From the NCBI GenBank assembly GCA_910589675.1, contig CAJUTO010000001.1, forward strand, positions 83,482-147,481: a DNA stretch of 64,000 nt. The letters run 5' to 3'. The stretch comes from an uncultured Lactobacillus sp. (GTDB lineage Bacteria > Bacillota > Bacilli > Lactobacillales > Lactobacillaceae). The translations under genes and the position numbers were made by a program. The notes under the pieces are model-generated. The model saw only the letters and a list, made by a program, of their open reading frames with translations. It was not told the origin of the DNA and did no database searches. Numbering within the stretch: the stretch's first letter is position 1; every line of letters begins with the position of its first letter. Below are positions 1-8,011 of the stretch, in pieces.

Positions 1-662
1 GGAAAACGGGGAAAAGCCGGAAAATGATATAAGTCTTCTGCTTCGTGTTCTATCTCATCCTTAACATTAGTGTAGCCACAATCCTCAATATAAGCTTTTA
101 CTTGTTTAGGCATTTTTAGTCCACTTGACATCATTGTTGTAGCACCACCCATACTTACACCAAAGATAGCAATCTGACTCTTATTTCCATTCCTTTTAAT
201 AACTTTCTCAGCCCATTTTTTAACATCTACTTTTTCACGCCAACCATACCCAATATAGTTTCCTTCACTTTGTCCATGACCACGTGCATCCGGTAATAGA
301 ACATTGTAGCCTAGTTTATGAAACATAGCAGCATAAGCTCCCATTGTATCTTTATTATTCATAAAACCGTGCAGGACAATAACTGTCTTTTTAGAATTAT
401 TTACTGGAATATAATTTGCATCTAACCTTAAATTATCATCTGCTGATTTCATAATCCACTTTTGTTTATGCACATTTTGATACCACTTTTTTTCCTTGTA
501 TAGTGGGTCAGTTTTAACTAGCTTAGTATCATTGTTAATAAAAGATTTATGTCCTGGAACAACAGCAACCTGATAGAAATATAGGCCTATAGCTAAAAAA
601 ATACCACAAACTGCTAAAATAGATATAATAGCTATTTTTATTTTTTTACACTTCAGCTTCAT
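1..662 (-). CDS. Alpha/beta hydrolase with N-terminal membrane anchor (3' end beyond window)
   Basis: This is a serine hydrolase of the alpha/beta fold; the substrate cannot be told. I translated it directly: the ATG is at 662-660 and the frame stays open to base 1, so the C-terminal part with the catalytic His (and probably Asp) lies outside the window. Residues about 8-28 form one hydrophobic segment, so it is probably tethered to the membrane and faces outward. Then come an oxyanion-hole motif HGF, a DARGHG loop and the nucleophile elbow GVSMGG (GxSxG). This layout matches the family often annotated as cell-surface hydrolase or BAAT/DLH-like in lactobacilli. A GAGG ribosome binding site lies just upstream. 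Family is certain; function is open (esterase or peptidase). Confidence 0.85.
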   Translation of the reverse strand, partial: MKLKCKKIKIAIISILAVCGIFLAIGLYFYQVAVVPGHKSFINNDTKLVKTDPLYKEKKWYQNVHKQKWIMKSADDNLRLDANYIPVNNSKKTVIVLHGFMNNKDTMGAYAAMFHKLGYNVLLPDARGHGQSEGNYIGYGWREKVDVKKWAEKVIKRNGNKSQIAIFGVSMGGATTMMSSGLKMPKQVKAYIEDCGYTNVKDEIEHEAEDLYHFPAFPRF

Positions 663-736
663 CAGAAGACCTCGGTTCTAAAATATAATCTATATTATCT
701 CTAAAAAATATAGAAATCAAGAGAGGATAAAGATCT

Positions 737-1033
737 ATGTATTTAGATGATTTCTTAATTTTAATTTCTGATCTCCATCCTAATTTTCAATTTTTTTATC
801 AAAATAAGAAAAATAGCGTAATTGATCCAATCAGTAAAGTCCAAATTGACGGAGATCGATGCCTTTTATATACAGGAGAAAATGCTAAAACAATTGCTCA
901 AATTAACCATTTACTGGGCAAATTAAAGTCTAACCATCTTCCTATCTATGTATGTACGAAGAATACAAACGAAAAAAGTAAAATTTTTGGTATCAAAATA
1001 AACTTAGTAAAGGGACGGGTTTATATTGTATAA
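737..1033 (+). CDS. Hypothetical protein, 98 aa
   Basis: I do not recognise this protein. It is 98 residues, with no signal peptide or membrane segment, and has a good ribosome binding site (GAGAGGAT, about 8 nt before ATG). It is divergent from the hydrolase to its left and ends just before a bidirectional terminator shared with the HAD gene. The sequence alternates short hydrophobic strands with charged loops, as in a small alpha/beta domain. Codon use resembles its neighbours and the terminator is properly placed, so it is probably a real single-gene unit. No function is proposed. Confidence 0.6.
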   Translation: MYLDDFLILISDLHPNFQFFYQNKKNSVIDPISKVQIDGDRCLLYTGENAKTIAQINHLLGKLKSNHLPIYVCTKNTNEKSKIFGIKINLVKGRVYIV

Positions 1034-1040
1034 GATAGCA

Positions 1041-1073
1041 AAAAAAGATGCAGAAACAATCTACATCTTTTTT
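1041..1073. terminator. Bidirectional rho-independent terminator
   Basis: The arms AAAAAAGATG and CATCTTTTTT enclose a short loop and give a U-run on either strand. It sits between the convergent 98-aa gene (+) and the HAD phosphatase gene (-), so it can end both transcripts. Confidence 0.8.
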
Positions 1074-1079
1074 CTCATC

Positions 1080-1892
1080 CTAGTTTTTATCTAAATATTC
1101 ATTTAAAACTCTCAAAACTCCATTGTCATTATTGCTAGGAGCCAAATACTTTGCATGTTCTTTGGCAATAGCCATCCCATTTTCCATTGCATAGCTATAT
1201 TTTGCAAAATCTAGCATTGGAATATCATTACCACTATCACCAAAAGCAATTAAATCTTCACCAGTTAATCCAAAATAAGCCAGTAACTTTTTCAATCCAG
1301 TTGCCTTATTAATTCCATGTTTAACAGCATCAATAGCTACTGGATTTGAAGCAAAAGTAGTCACAATATTCCCATATTGCTCATTAAATTTTTTCTCAAT
1401 CTCTCCAGCTATTTTACTATCATGATGAAAAGTCAATTCAATAAAGGTATCATCAGGTAACTCTTCCCAATCACTGATCTCTACACTTTCTTTAGCGAAG
1501 TACTGCAAAAATTCCTTATCTTTTGCTGGTGCTTCAGTTCCAATATATGCTGTCTCCCTGCCATAGGCCATTGTCGCCATACTTCCATAGGTATGATGGA
1601 CAAAATTAACTAAATCAATGGTCTGCTTTTTAGTTAATCCTTCAACAGCCACTTCTTTTCCTTCAACAATTAGTCGAGAACCATTAGCAGTCACGAAATC
1701 TACGCGATCAATAAATTCAGAAAAATCATTTTTTAAACGAGCAAATGGACGACCACTAGCTACAATAAATTGAATATTATGTTTTTCTAATTTATTTAAA
1801 ACTTGAGCAAACAAATCATGGTCATAGCTTCTTTGGTCGTTTAAAAATGTTCCATCCATATCAACCGCAACAGCTTTAAAAGGAATAGTCAT
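1080..1892 (-). CDS. Cof-type HAD-IIB family phosphatase
   Basis: A HAD-superfamily hydrolase of the Cof/YidA/YkrA type (class IIB cap), probably a cytoplasmic phosphatase acting on sugar phosphates or flavin/pyridoxal phosphates. Residues 11-15 read DMDGT: the first Asp is the nucleophile and the second the general acid. SGRP near residue 47 is motif II, and FGDSGNDIPML near residue 217 supplies the Mg-binding motif IV. Length (270 aa) is standard. The gene follows the MFS transporter by 12 bp and both end at the 1041-1073 terminator, so they are probably co-transcribed; the substrate may relate to the transported solute, but that is speculation. Confidence 0.92.
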   Translation of the reverse strand: MTIPFKAVAVDMDGTFLNDQRSYDHDLFAQVLNKLEKHNIQFIVASGRPFARLKNDFSEFIDRVDFVTANGSRLIVEGKEVAVEGLTKKQTIDLVNFVHHTYGSMATMAYGRETAYIGTEAPAKDKEFLQYFAKESVEISDWEELPDDTFIELTFHHDSKIAGEIEKKFNEQYGNIVTTFASNPVAIDAVKHGINKATGLKKLLAYFGLTGEDLIAFGDSGNDIPMLDFAKYSYAMENGMAIAKEHAKYLAPSNNDNGVLRVLNEYLDKN

Positions 1893-1904
1893 ATTTTCTC
1901 CTTA

Positions 1905-3074
1905 CTAACGGTGATTTAAGGCACCATTTAATTTCTTATGATATATAAAGTAAATAATTAAAATAATTGGTACAATAACCAACAAAACTGGGTAAAAATA
2001 ATCTGGAGCCAAATTTTGAGCAGTCACCCCACCGATCATTGGACCAGAAGCCATTCCTATATCTAGGCCCAAATAAAAAGTCGAACTAGCTAACCCCTGC
2101 TCTTCAATTGGAGCTAACATCAAAGCAGTAGACTGATTGACAGAGTAAATAACCCCGTATCCAATCGAAAGCATAATTGCAGCTAATCCCATTAACCAAT
2201 TATTGACCATAAAAGTAGCAATAATTAAAAATAAAATCATAGCAATTAAACTTAACCAGAACCAAAAGCCAAAACGAATTAAATCAAAATACTTTTTTAA
2301 ACCAATTCTAATTAATAATAATGCAATTGCATAAATTACAAAAAAATAACCTACAGCAATTGAAAAATGTTGTCTTTCTACATACACTACAATATCAGCT
2401 TGTGTAATAAAATATGGAATCGCAAAAAAAGTAGTTAATAAAGCTATCGGAATAGCATCTTTTTGAATGATTTTAATTTTTCTTTTTTTGTTATTAGTAA
2501 TTTTAGGCTTAGCATGGTTTCCAACAAATTGAATAGAAACAATCATTAATAGTGCTGCAAGTACAGCGAGCCAAAGAGCTGACTTATAACCAATTATTTT
2601 ATACAAATTAATAGCGAGTGCTGGGGCAAGAGCCATGGCTAAAGCATTCATCAAACCATAAAATCCCATTGCTTCTCCAACATGACTCCGAGGAACCAGA
2701 AATGCTAACCACGTAGTCATACAAACCGTTGCCAGCACAAACCCCGTACCATTAATTAATCTAAAAATTAAGAGCCAATTTCCTGATGGAGAAAAACAGT
2801 AGCCTGCTACCCCAATTAAAATTAATATTCCGCCAATAAAGGACAAACTATACTTTGAAAAACGATCAGTTAAATTACCAGCTACTGGTCTTAAGAACAT
2901 TGAAACTACACTCATAATCCCCGTTATCACACCAGCAAACACCGCACTAGCCCCTAAACTGATTGCATACCCATTAATCAAGGGTGTCACAAACATTACT
3001 GAAAACATAAAAAAGAAAGACGCGGCCATAACCAGAATAACGTCTTTAGTATAAATTGATTGCTTCTGTTTCAA
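1905..3074 (-). CDS. MFS transporter
   Basis: Major facilitator superfamily permease of 389 aa with about 12 hydrophobic segments and a basic cytoplasmic loop between the halves (around residues 185-205, rich in Lys and Arg). A degenerate motif A (GNLTDRFSKY, residues about 66-75) follows TM2, as in drug:H+ antiporters of the DHA1 type. Substrate is unknown; multidrug or sugar efflux is the usual guess. It is upstream of, and probably co-transcribed with, the Cof-type phosphatase. A stretch of AT-rich DNA separates it from glnA, whose terminator sits just upstream. Confidence 0.88.
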   Translation of the reverse strand: MKQKQSIYTKDVILVMAASFFFMFSVMFVTPLINGYAISLGASAVFAGVITGIMSVVSMFLRPVAGNLTDRFSKYSLSFIGGILILIGVAGYCFSPSGNWLLIFRLINGTGFVLATVCMTTWLAFLVPRSHVGEAMGFYGLMNALAMALAPALAINLYKIIGYKSALWLAVLAALLMIVSIQFVGNHAKPKITNNKKRKIKIIQKDAIPIALLTTFFAIPYFITQADIVVYVERQHFSIAVGYFFVIYAIALLLIRIGLKKYFDLIRFGFWFWLSLIAMILFLIIATFMVNNWLMGLAAIMLSIGYGVIYSVNQSTALMLAPIEEQGLASSTFYLGLDIGMASGPMIGGVTAQNLAPDYFYPVLLVIVPIILIIYFIYHKKLNGALNHR

Positions 3075-3135
3075 TTTTTTAGCTCCTATCTAGCAATATC
3101 ACTTTAACTTTATCACATTTTTAGTTTAAGAAAAA

Positions 3136-3162
3136 AAGCCAGTTGAATAAATCAACTGGCTT
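3136..3162 (-). terminator. Terminator downstream of glnA
   Basis: An 11-bp perfect stem, AAGCCAGTTGA and TCAACTGGCTT, with a 5-nt loop. On the minus strand it is followed by TTTTTTT, making it the glnA terminator; it also insulates the MFS gene. Confidence 0.88.
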
Positions 3163-3181
3163 ATTAGTTTATCTTACTTAA

Positions 3182-4519
3182 TTAATAGCCCATGTAACGA
3201 TCTCTTTCCCAATCAGAAACTGATTGAGTGTACTTAGACCATTCAAGGTTCTTAGAATCAATAAAGCTTTGAGTCAAGTGTTCACCTAAAGCTTCTTGAA
3301 TTAATGGATCAGCCTTAAAAGCTTTTATAGCATTATGCAAAGTAGATGGAAGTGGTTTAATGCCTCGCTTAGCTCTTTCTTCTTCAGACATTTCAAAAAC
3401 ATTAGAAGTAATAGGAGCCATTGGCTTCTTAGCCTCTTTAATACCATTTAGTCCAGCAGTTAAACAAGCTGCAAGGAGAAGATATGGATTAGCAGTTGGA
3501 TCAGCTGAACGCATCTCTAGACGAGTGTTAATTTCTTCTGCATCTGGAATACGAACAAGTGGTGAACGGTTCTTAGAAGCCCAGGAAATATAAACAGGAG
3601 CTTCAAAACCAGGAATTAGACGTTTATATGAGTTAACAGTTGGATTACCAATTGCTGTAATTGCACGGGCATGTTCCAAAATTCCATTTAAGAAATAGAG
3701 AGCTGTATCTGATAAGTGGAATTCACCATCTTTATCATAGAATACGTTTTTACCATCTTTAAATAAAGACATATTAGTGTGCATTCCATTTCCAGCTTGA
3801 CCTTCTACAGGCTTAGCCATAAATGTAGCATACAAACCATGCTTTCTTGCTACTTCACGAACAACCATCTTAAATGTTTGAACACGGTCGGCAGTAGTTA
3901 AAGCATCATCAAATCTAAAGTCGATTTCTTGTTGACCGTCACCTACTTCGTGGTGAGCAGCTTCAACTTCAAAACCAATGCTTTCTAATGTTTCAACAAT
4001 ATCGCGACGACATCTTGCACCAGCATCGTCAGAAGTCATATCAAAGTATGAAGCATGATCAGGAACTTCAGTAGTCCAGTTACCATCTTCACCTAACTTG
4101 AATAAATGAAATTCTGCTTCAAAACCAATATCAAAATCAGTAAAGCCCATTTCTTTCATTTCTTTAAGGACACGCTTCAGGTTATTTCTTGGATCACCTT
4201 CGAATGGTTCACCATTTGTCTTATGAACGGAGCAAACTAAGCGACCGATCTTTCCGCCCTTTTCATCTCCCCAAGGCAAAACTGCCCAAGTAGAAAAGTC
4301 TGGATATAAAACCATATCACTTTCTTCTAGACGAACAAAGCCATCAATTGAAGAACCGTCAAAACGAATATCATTAGTTAAAACTTTATCTAATTGGCTA
4401 GTTGGAACTTCAACGGCTTTAGATGTTCCGTTAATATCGGTAAAGGCTAATCTTAGAAAACGAACATCATTATCTTTAACACTCTTTTTAATATCTTCTG
4501 CAGTAATAGTTTTACTCAT
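3182..4519 (-). CDS. glnA: Type I glutamine synthetase
   Basis: Glutamine synthetase makes glutamine from glutamate, ammonia and ATP in the cytoplasm. The 445-aa chain carries the family signatures: DGSSIDGF near the start (substrate latch), a GNGMHTNMS metal/ammonia loop, the NRSPLVRIP region and the [11 protein letters not shown]-terminal signature. It lacks the long insertion and Tyr adenylylation loop of type I-beta enzymes, so it is the I-alpha (Firmicute) form, normally feedback controlled. I chose the ATG at 4519: AGGTG lies 6 nt upstream, while the GTG three codons earlier is part of that ribosome binding site. No glnR repressor gene is next to it, unlike in Bacillus and streptococci. 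It is monocistronic with its own promoter and terminator. Confidence 0.96.
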   Translation of the reverse strand: MSKTITAEDIKKSVKDNDVRFLRLAFTDINGTSKAVEVPTSQLDKVLTNDIRFDGSSIDGFVRLEESDMVLYPDFSTWAVLPWGDEKGGKIGRLVCSVHKTNGEPFEGDPRNNLKRVLKEMKEMGFTDFDIGFEAEFHLFKLGEDGNWTTEVPDHASYFDMTSDDAGARCRRDIVETLESIGFEVEAAHHEVGDGQQEIDFRFDDALTTADRVQTFKMVVREVARKHGLYATFMAKPVEGQAGNGMHTNMSLFKDGKNVFYDKDGEFHLSDTALYFLNGILEHARAITAIGNPTVNSYKRLIPGFEAPVYISWASKNRSPLVRIPDAEEINTRLEMRSADPTANPYLLLAACLTAGLNGIKEAKKPMAPITSNVFEMSEEERAKRGIKPLPSTLHNAIKAFKADPLIQEALGEHLTQSFIDSKNLEWSKYTQSVSDWERDRYMGY

Positions 4520-4592
4520 TGTACACACCTATTCTAAAGAACTATAATCCAATTTCATAAGTGGTATAGTCCTTAAAAATCTATTCACTACT

Positions 4593-4641
4593 TGTGCTTA
4601 TGCACATTGAATACAATAGCAGACCAAATTGGTCTCGTCAA
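4593..4641 (-). promoter_or_regulatory. glnA promoter with palindromic operator in the spacer
   Basis: Read on the minus strand: -35 TTGACG (4641-4636), a 17-nt spacer, then -10 TATTGT (4618-4613). Fifteen of the 17 spacer bases (4621-4635) are a perfect palindrome, AGACCAA-N-TTGGTCT, so a dimeric repressor could block RNA polymerase directly. A second inverted repeat, TGTGC-N4-GCACA (4593-4606), covers the expected start point. Neither matches the GlnR box (TGTTA-N7-TAACA) that controls glnA in Bacillus. The bound factor is not identifiable from this window. Confidence 0.75.
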
Positions 4642-4707
4642 TAAATATTAATATTTCTTTAGCTATATTTTAAATTAATTGTTATAAAGAATACTAATAA
4701 TACCCTA

Positions 4708-4745
4708 TTATAACCATAAATTTTTTTATAACCATAAATTTTTTA
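4708..4745. repeat. 19-bp tandem duplication between glnA and miaA
   Basis: Two adjacent copies of TTATAACCATAAATTTTTT (4708-4726 and 4727-4745). The second copy runs into the TAA stop of miaA (4745-4743). It looks like a simple slippage duplication of AT-rich spacer, which may act as an UP-like region for glnA. Confidence 0.8.
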
Positions 4746-5663
4746 TTCGTTTAAAAATTCATTTATTTTTCTAAGAGCCTTTTCAGGTACTTTTTCATCT
4801 TGCAAAGGATCAAGCCAAATAACAGGTAATTGGTGTTTGAAATATGTCAATTGACGTTTAGCATATTTTCGAGAAGCTTGTTTTAGTTTGTTCACACATT
4901 CATCTAAAGTCTTTTCTCCAGAAAAATATGGAAAGAATTCTTTATATCCAATAGCTTGAATTACTTGATGTTCACGAGACCTATTTTCATAGATAAACTT
5001 TGCTTCTTGTAGTAAGCCACGCTCCATCATTTTATCTACACGCATATTTATTCTCTGATAGACTTCTTCTCGATCACTATTTAATCCAAGAATTAAAGCA
5101 TCATATCGCGGATTAATCTTTCGTTGTTGTTCACTAAACAATTTACCGGTTCTACTAATTACTGTTAATGCTCTAAGAGTACGACGACTATTTTGTGGCG
5201 CAATTTTTTCTGCTGCGGATGGATCTTTCTCTTGAAGAAGCTCCCACAACTTATTTTCTCCATTTTCTTTTAGATATTCTTCCCACTCGGGATCAATACT
5301 TGTTTGATATTCTCCTGGCTCACCCAGTTGAAGCTGGTTGACCAAGGCATTAATATAAAAGCCTGTTCCACCAACAACTAATGGAATGGCCCCATCACCA
5401 ACAATTTTACCTACGGCTTTGGTACCTTCAGCAACAAAATCTTTGACAGAGTATTCTTCAAAAATTGAACGTTGATTAATTAAATAGTGCTTTACTCGTT
5501 TTAGTTCTTCATCTGTTGGCTTAGCCGTACCGATACTTACTTCTTGATAGATTTGCATTGAATCACCAGAAATAATCTCTGCATTAATTTTAGGAGCTAA
5601 ATCTAACGCTAAGTCAGTCTTTCCAATCCCGGTTGGTCCAATTAGTACAATAATTTTTTGCAT
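4743..5663 (-). CDS. miaA: tRNA dimethylallyltransferase
   Basis: MiaA transfers a dimethylallyl group to N6 of A37 in tRNAs reading UNN codons, the first step towards ms2i6A. The P-loop GPTGIGKT is at residues 9-16, followed by the SGDSMQIYQ and IGTAKP substrate-tRNA motifs and VGGTGFYINAL; length 306 is standard. In Bacillus miaA is usually linked to hfq or glnR-glnA; here glnA follows, which keeps half of that linkage. It is divergent from the DUF3042 small gene. No terminator is seen between miaA and the glnA promoter. Confidence 0.96.
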   Translation of the reverse strand: MQKIIVLIGPTGIGKTDLALDLAPKINAEIISGDSMQIYQEVSIGTAKPTDEELKRVKHYLINQRSIFEEYSVKDFVAEGTKAVGKIVGDGAIPLVVGGTGFYINALVNQLQLGEPGEYQTSIDPEWEEYLKENGENKLWELLQEKDPSAAEKIAPQNSRRTLRALTVISRTGKLFSEQQRKINPRYDALILGLNSDREEVYQRINMRVDKMMERGLLQEAKFIYENRSREHQVIQAIGYKEFFPYFSGEKTLDECVNKLKQASRKYAKRQLTYFKHQLPVIWLDPLQDEKVPEKALRKINEFLNE

Positions 5664-5804
5664 ATAAAAAACCTCTTATTTTCTTGGTATCAATTCTAAC
5701 AAAAATCTTCTTTTTCTTCAGAGTTAATATAGCAAAAGGCTTTATTGAATTAAGAATTATTGCTAAAATTTGAGGTGATAAATAATTTCTAGGGAGGCAT
5801 TTAT

Positions 5805-5984
5805 ATGGCAAAGAAATTTGGTGCCGGTGTTGTAACTGGTGTTTTAGCAACTGTTGGTGCACTTGCAGCAGGACTTGCTACTTACAAGAAAAAGGTAGTA
5901 GAACCTGAGCAAAAAGAAGCTGACAGAATCGAACAAAATAGAATTAAAGCCAACAGAAAGAGCTACTCAGCTCACCAAGGCTAA
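5805..5984 (+). CDS. DUF3042 family small protein, 59 aa
   Basis: A 59-residue protein that I translated directly. It starts MAKKFGAGVV, has a Gly/Ala-rich hydrophobic helix at about residues 6-26 and a charged, Lys/Glu-rich tail. This matches the DUF3042 family of lactobacilli and related Firmicutes, probably small single-pass membrane proteins of unknown role. The ribosome binding site AGGGAGG lies 7 nt before the ATG. A TGCTAAAAT extended -10 sits about 35 nt upstream of the ribosome binding site, and a strong terminator follows the stop, so it is a single-gene unit. Confidence 0.85.
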   Translation: MAKKFGAGVVTGVLATVGALAAGLATYKKKVVEPEQKEADRIEQNRIKANRKSYSAHQG

Positions 5985-5988
5985 ATAA

Positions 5989-6032
5989 AAAAGAGAGATT
6001 AATCCCTGTAAAAAGGTGTTGATCTCTCTTTT
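5989..6032. terminator. Bidirectional terminator
   Basis: The arms AAAAGAGAGAT and ATCTCTCTTTT are separated by about 22 nt, with an A-run and a U-run on the two sides. It separates the DUF3042 gene (+) from the convergent rhodanese gene, whose TAA lies in the right arm. Confidence 0.78.
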
Positions 6033-6429
6033 AATATTTAGAGGCCTTAGTTTGACCATCCCATTTTTCAAAACCGTCTTTTAGCCAGTATACCTTTTCA
6101 TACCCCTTCTTTTGTAAAAAGCGTGCTGCTCTTACTGTCAAGGCATTTGAATCAGAATAAAGATAAACTGGTAAATCTGGACGAATTTCTTGATATTGAT
6201 ATTTAAACATTGTATAAGGAATATTACGTGCTCCTAAAATATGTTCTTTTTTAAAAGGTCCTTTTTCACGCACATCAATAATTTGTGCTTTTCGCTTTCC
6301 CTTTTCAAATTCTTCATTAGTTAATGCACCACCGACTCTTTTGGATTGGATCCATGTCCAAAGCCAACTCAAAGCAAAGGCCAAAATAATGATGATTAAG
6401 ATAATGTTGATAATCCCAAAAATATTCAT
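6031..6429 (-). CDS. Membrane-anchored rhodanese-like domain protein
   Basis: A 132-aa protein with an N-terminal transmembrane helix (about residues 5-27) followed by a single rhodanese-like domain (about 35-130). The motif IDVREKGPFKKEHI is the typical domain start. The active-site loop reads YLYSDSNALTVRAA, where the catalytic Cys expected before this loop is replaced (Ser/Asp), so sulfurtransferase activity is doubtful and a binding or scaffold role is more likely. It is the last gene of the rpmG-cyclo-ligase-rhomboid-yqgQ block. A glucokinase gene (glcK), often found between yqgQ and the rhodanese gene in related bacteria, is absent. Confidence 0.85.
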   Translation of the reverse strand: MNIFGIINIILIIIILAFALSWLWTWIQSKRVGGALTNEEFEKGKRKAQIIDVREKGPFKKEHILGARNIPYTMFKYQYQEIRPDLPVYLYSDSNALTVRAARFLQKKGYEKVYWLKDGFEKWDGQTKASKY

Positions 6430-6464
6430 TAATTACTTACCCCTATATAAGAATTTCTATAGTA

Positions 6465-6695
6465 CTATGATAATCCATTACTATCTTTTGCGCTAGTTTC
6501 CTTTTCTTCTTCAATTTCATGTTCGTGACTTAAAATCAATTTTGCATTCATGTATTCTTTCTTAGAAACTACACCTGCATGATATAAATTATCCAGTTCA
6601 ATTCCCATTAGTTCTATGTCCCACTTACGTTTACCAACATAAACGATAATATTAAACTTTTTTAATAGCTTTTGAACATCATGTAAATTTTTCAT
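6465..6695 (-). CDS. yqgQ: YqgQ family protein
   Basis: A 76-aa protein of the YqgQ/DUF910 family: a helical N-terminal half with the typical motif FNIIVYVGKRKWDIELM and an acidic C-terminal tail. It is a small cytoplasmic protein with a three-helix fold and unknown role; nucleic-acid binding has been suggested for the family. It starts 2 bp downstream of the rhomboid stop, so translation is probably coupled. The order cyclo-ligase, rhomboid, yqgQ is the same as in Bacillus. Confidence 0.88.
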   Translation of the reverse strand: MKNLHDVQKLLKKFNIIVYVGKRKWDIELMGIELDNLYHAGVVSKKEYMNAKLILSHEHEIEEEKETSAKDSNGLS

Positions 6696-6697
6696 TA

Positions 6698-7384
6698 TTA
6701 ATTATTAATCACTATTCCCTGATGTAAACAGAAGACAACATAAATAATTATTACTACTGCTGCGATAACTCTTAACTTGTGATGATATTGTCTCAAATGG
6801 GCACTACCAAAAATTATTCCTAAAAGAAAACCAGATATTAATCCACCGAGATGACCTAAGATATCAATATGACTTGCAAATAAATCAAGCGCTAAGTTAA
6901 TGATAGCTAATGCTAAAGCCTGCCTTCCCAAATAATTAATTGCCGGAATTGCTCGATTGGCTAAATAAAGAGCAATTACTACACCAAAAAGTCCAAATAA
7001 AGCTGTAGAAGCACCGGCACTAACTACCGAATCGCTCCCATATGCATAACTTAACAGATTTCCACCAATCCCTGACAATAAATAAACTGTTAAGAATCGC
7101 CAGTGACCTAAAAGTGGTTCCATAAATTGACCCATGTAATAAATCATTACTGCATTAGATGCGATATGTAACCAGCCGATATGCAAAAATTGCGCTGTAA
7201 ACAAACGCCACCATTGATGTTCAACAGTAACAAGTTGATTATTCATTGCCCCAAGTCGAACTAGGGTATTAATATTAGTCGAGCCACCCATTATTGTTTC
7301 GATTATGAAAACAACAAAGAGTACAATTAAAATCGCATTTGTAACAAAAGTGCTAGAAAATCGATTAGTATTCAACTTTTGCAT
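6698..7384 (-). CDS. Rhomboid family intramembrane serine protease (GluP-like)
   Basis: Rhomboids cut substrate proteins inside the membrane. The 228-aa chain has about seven hydrophobic segments. The catalytic dyad is visible: Ser126 in the GAST motif and His178 in GHLGG. His73 and Asn77 (HIASN) would supply the oxyanion hole. It is shorter than Bacillus GluP because the N-terminal soluble domain and C-terminal TPR region are missing, leaving the core. It lies between the 5-formyl-THF cyclo-ligase gene and yqgQ, as in Bacillus (yqgN-yqgO-gluP-yqgQ). Confidence 0.93.
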   Translation of the reverse strand: MQKLNTNRFSSTFVTNAILIVLFVVFIIETIMGGSTNINTLVRLGAMNNQLVTVEHQWWRLFTAQFLHIGWLHIASNAVMIYYMGQFMEPLLGHWRFLTVYLLSGIGGNLLSYAYGSDSVVSAGASTALFGLFGVVIALYLANRAIPAINYLGRQALALAIINLALDLFASHIDILGHLGGLISGFLLGIIFGSAHLRQYHHKLRVIAAVVIIIYVVFCLHQGIVINN

Positions 7385-7399
7385 TATCCATCATCCCCT

Positions 7400-7957
7400 T
7401 CATTTACTTAAAATAAGATTTTCTATTGGAATATCATGATCCTCAATTTTCCATTTTGTTTGATCAAAAGCCTGAACGGAATTAACTAGACTAAGAGTTT
7501 GAGTAGGATATTTCTTTAAAAAGCGATCATAATATCCACCACCAAAACCAAGCCGACTATTTTTATCTAAGCCATAAGCTAATCCTGGTACAATTATTAA
7601 ATCTAAATCATTTTTTACCTCAGCTTTTGGATCGTGATTTTCTAAAACCCCAAACTTAGTTTTTTCTAAAGAAGTGTTTTTATTATAAAGTGTAAATTCC
7701 ATCTTTCTATTTGGTAAACAACGTGGAATATATACTTTCTTTTTTATTTTCCATAAAGTAGCAATAATTGGGGCTGTATCGACTTCTAGAGCCATTGAAA
7801 TAGAAATACCAACATTCTCTACTTGATGTAATAATCGGCTTTTAAGTAGCTTTTCTTTTAAGATTTCATCTTCTAATTGTTTTTGCTGAGTTTTTCCAAA
7901 TTCAGTCAGTTTTCTTATTTGTAAATTTCGTAAATCTTTTTTATTAATTAAATTCAT
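7400..7957 (-). CDS. 5-formyltetrahydrofolate cyclo-ligase
   Basis: Converts 5-formyl-THF plus ATP to 5,10-methenyl-THF, salvaging the storage form of the C1 carrier. The signature GFGGGYYDRFL near residue 135 and a Lys/Arg-rich N-terminal ATP-binding segment identify it. I chose the ATG at 7957 (MNLINKKDLR, 185 aa); the frame could also start at a TTG at 7981, but that lies in the U-run of the rpmG terminator. Neither start has a clear Shine-Dalgarno sequence, which is unusual for this window. The gene begins about 30 nt past that terminator, so expression may depend on read-through. Confidence 0.9.
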   Translation of the reverse strand: MNLINKKDLRNLQIRKLTEFGKTQQKQLEDEILKEKLLKSRLLHQVENVGISISMALEVDTAPIIATLWKIKKKVYIPRCLPNRKMEFTLYNKNTSLEKTKFGVLENHDPKAEVKNDLDLIIVPGLAYGLDKNSRLGFGGGYYDRFLKKYPTQTLSLVNSVQAFDQTKWKIEDHDIPIENLILSK

Positions 7958-7986
7958 TAAATAAAATATTATTAGATACAAAAAAA

Positions 7987-8005
7987 CAACAGGAATTGCC
8001 TGTTG
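7987..8005 (-). terminator. rpmG terminator
   Basis: A 7-bp stem CAACAGG / CCTGTTG with a 5-nt loop, followed on the minus strand by TTTTTTT. It lies directly after rpmG and before the cyclo-ligase gene in the same direction, so it may be a partial terminator that sets the ratio between them. Confidence 0.8.
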
Positions 8006-8011
8006 CTTTGA

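Noticed and set aside
3360-3593. Plus-strand frame inside glnA
   Set aside because: It is a shadow of the glutamine synthetase coding sequence with no ribosome binding site and no known family.
5614-5862. Minus-strand 82-aa frame upstream of miaA
   Set aside because: It crosses the miaA start and the DUF3042 gene region in another frame and has no family match; the DUF3042 gene on the plus strand explains the sequence.
7979-7981. TTG start of the folate cyclo-ligase, 8 codons upstream of the chosen ATG
   Set aside because: It lies in the U-run of the rpmG terminator and has no ribosome binding site.
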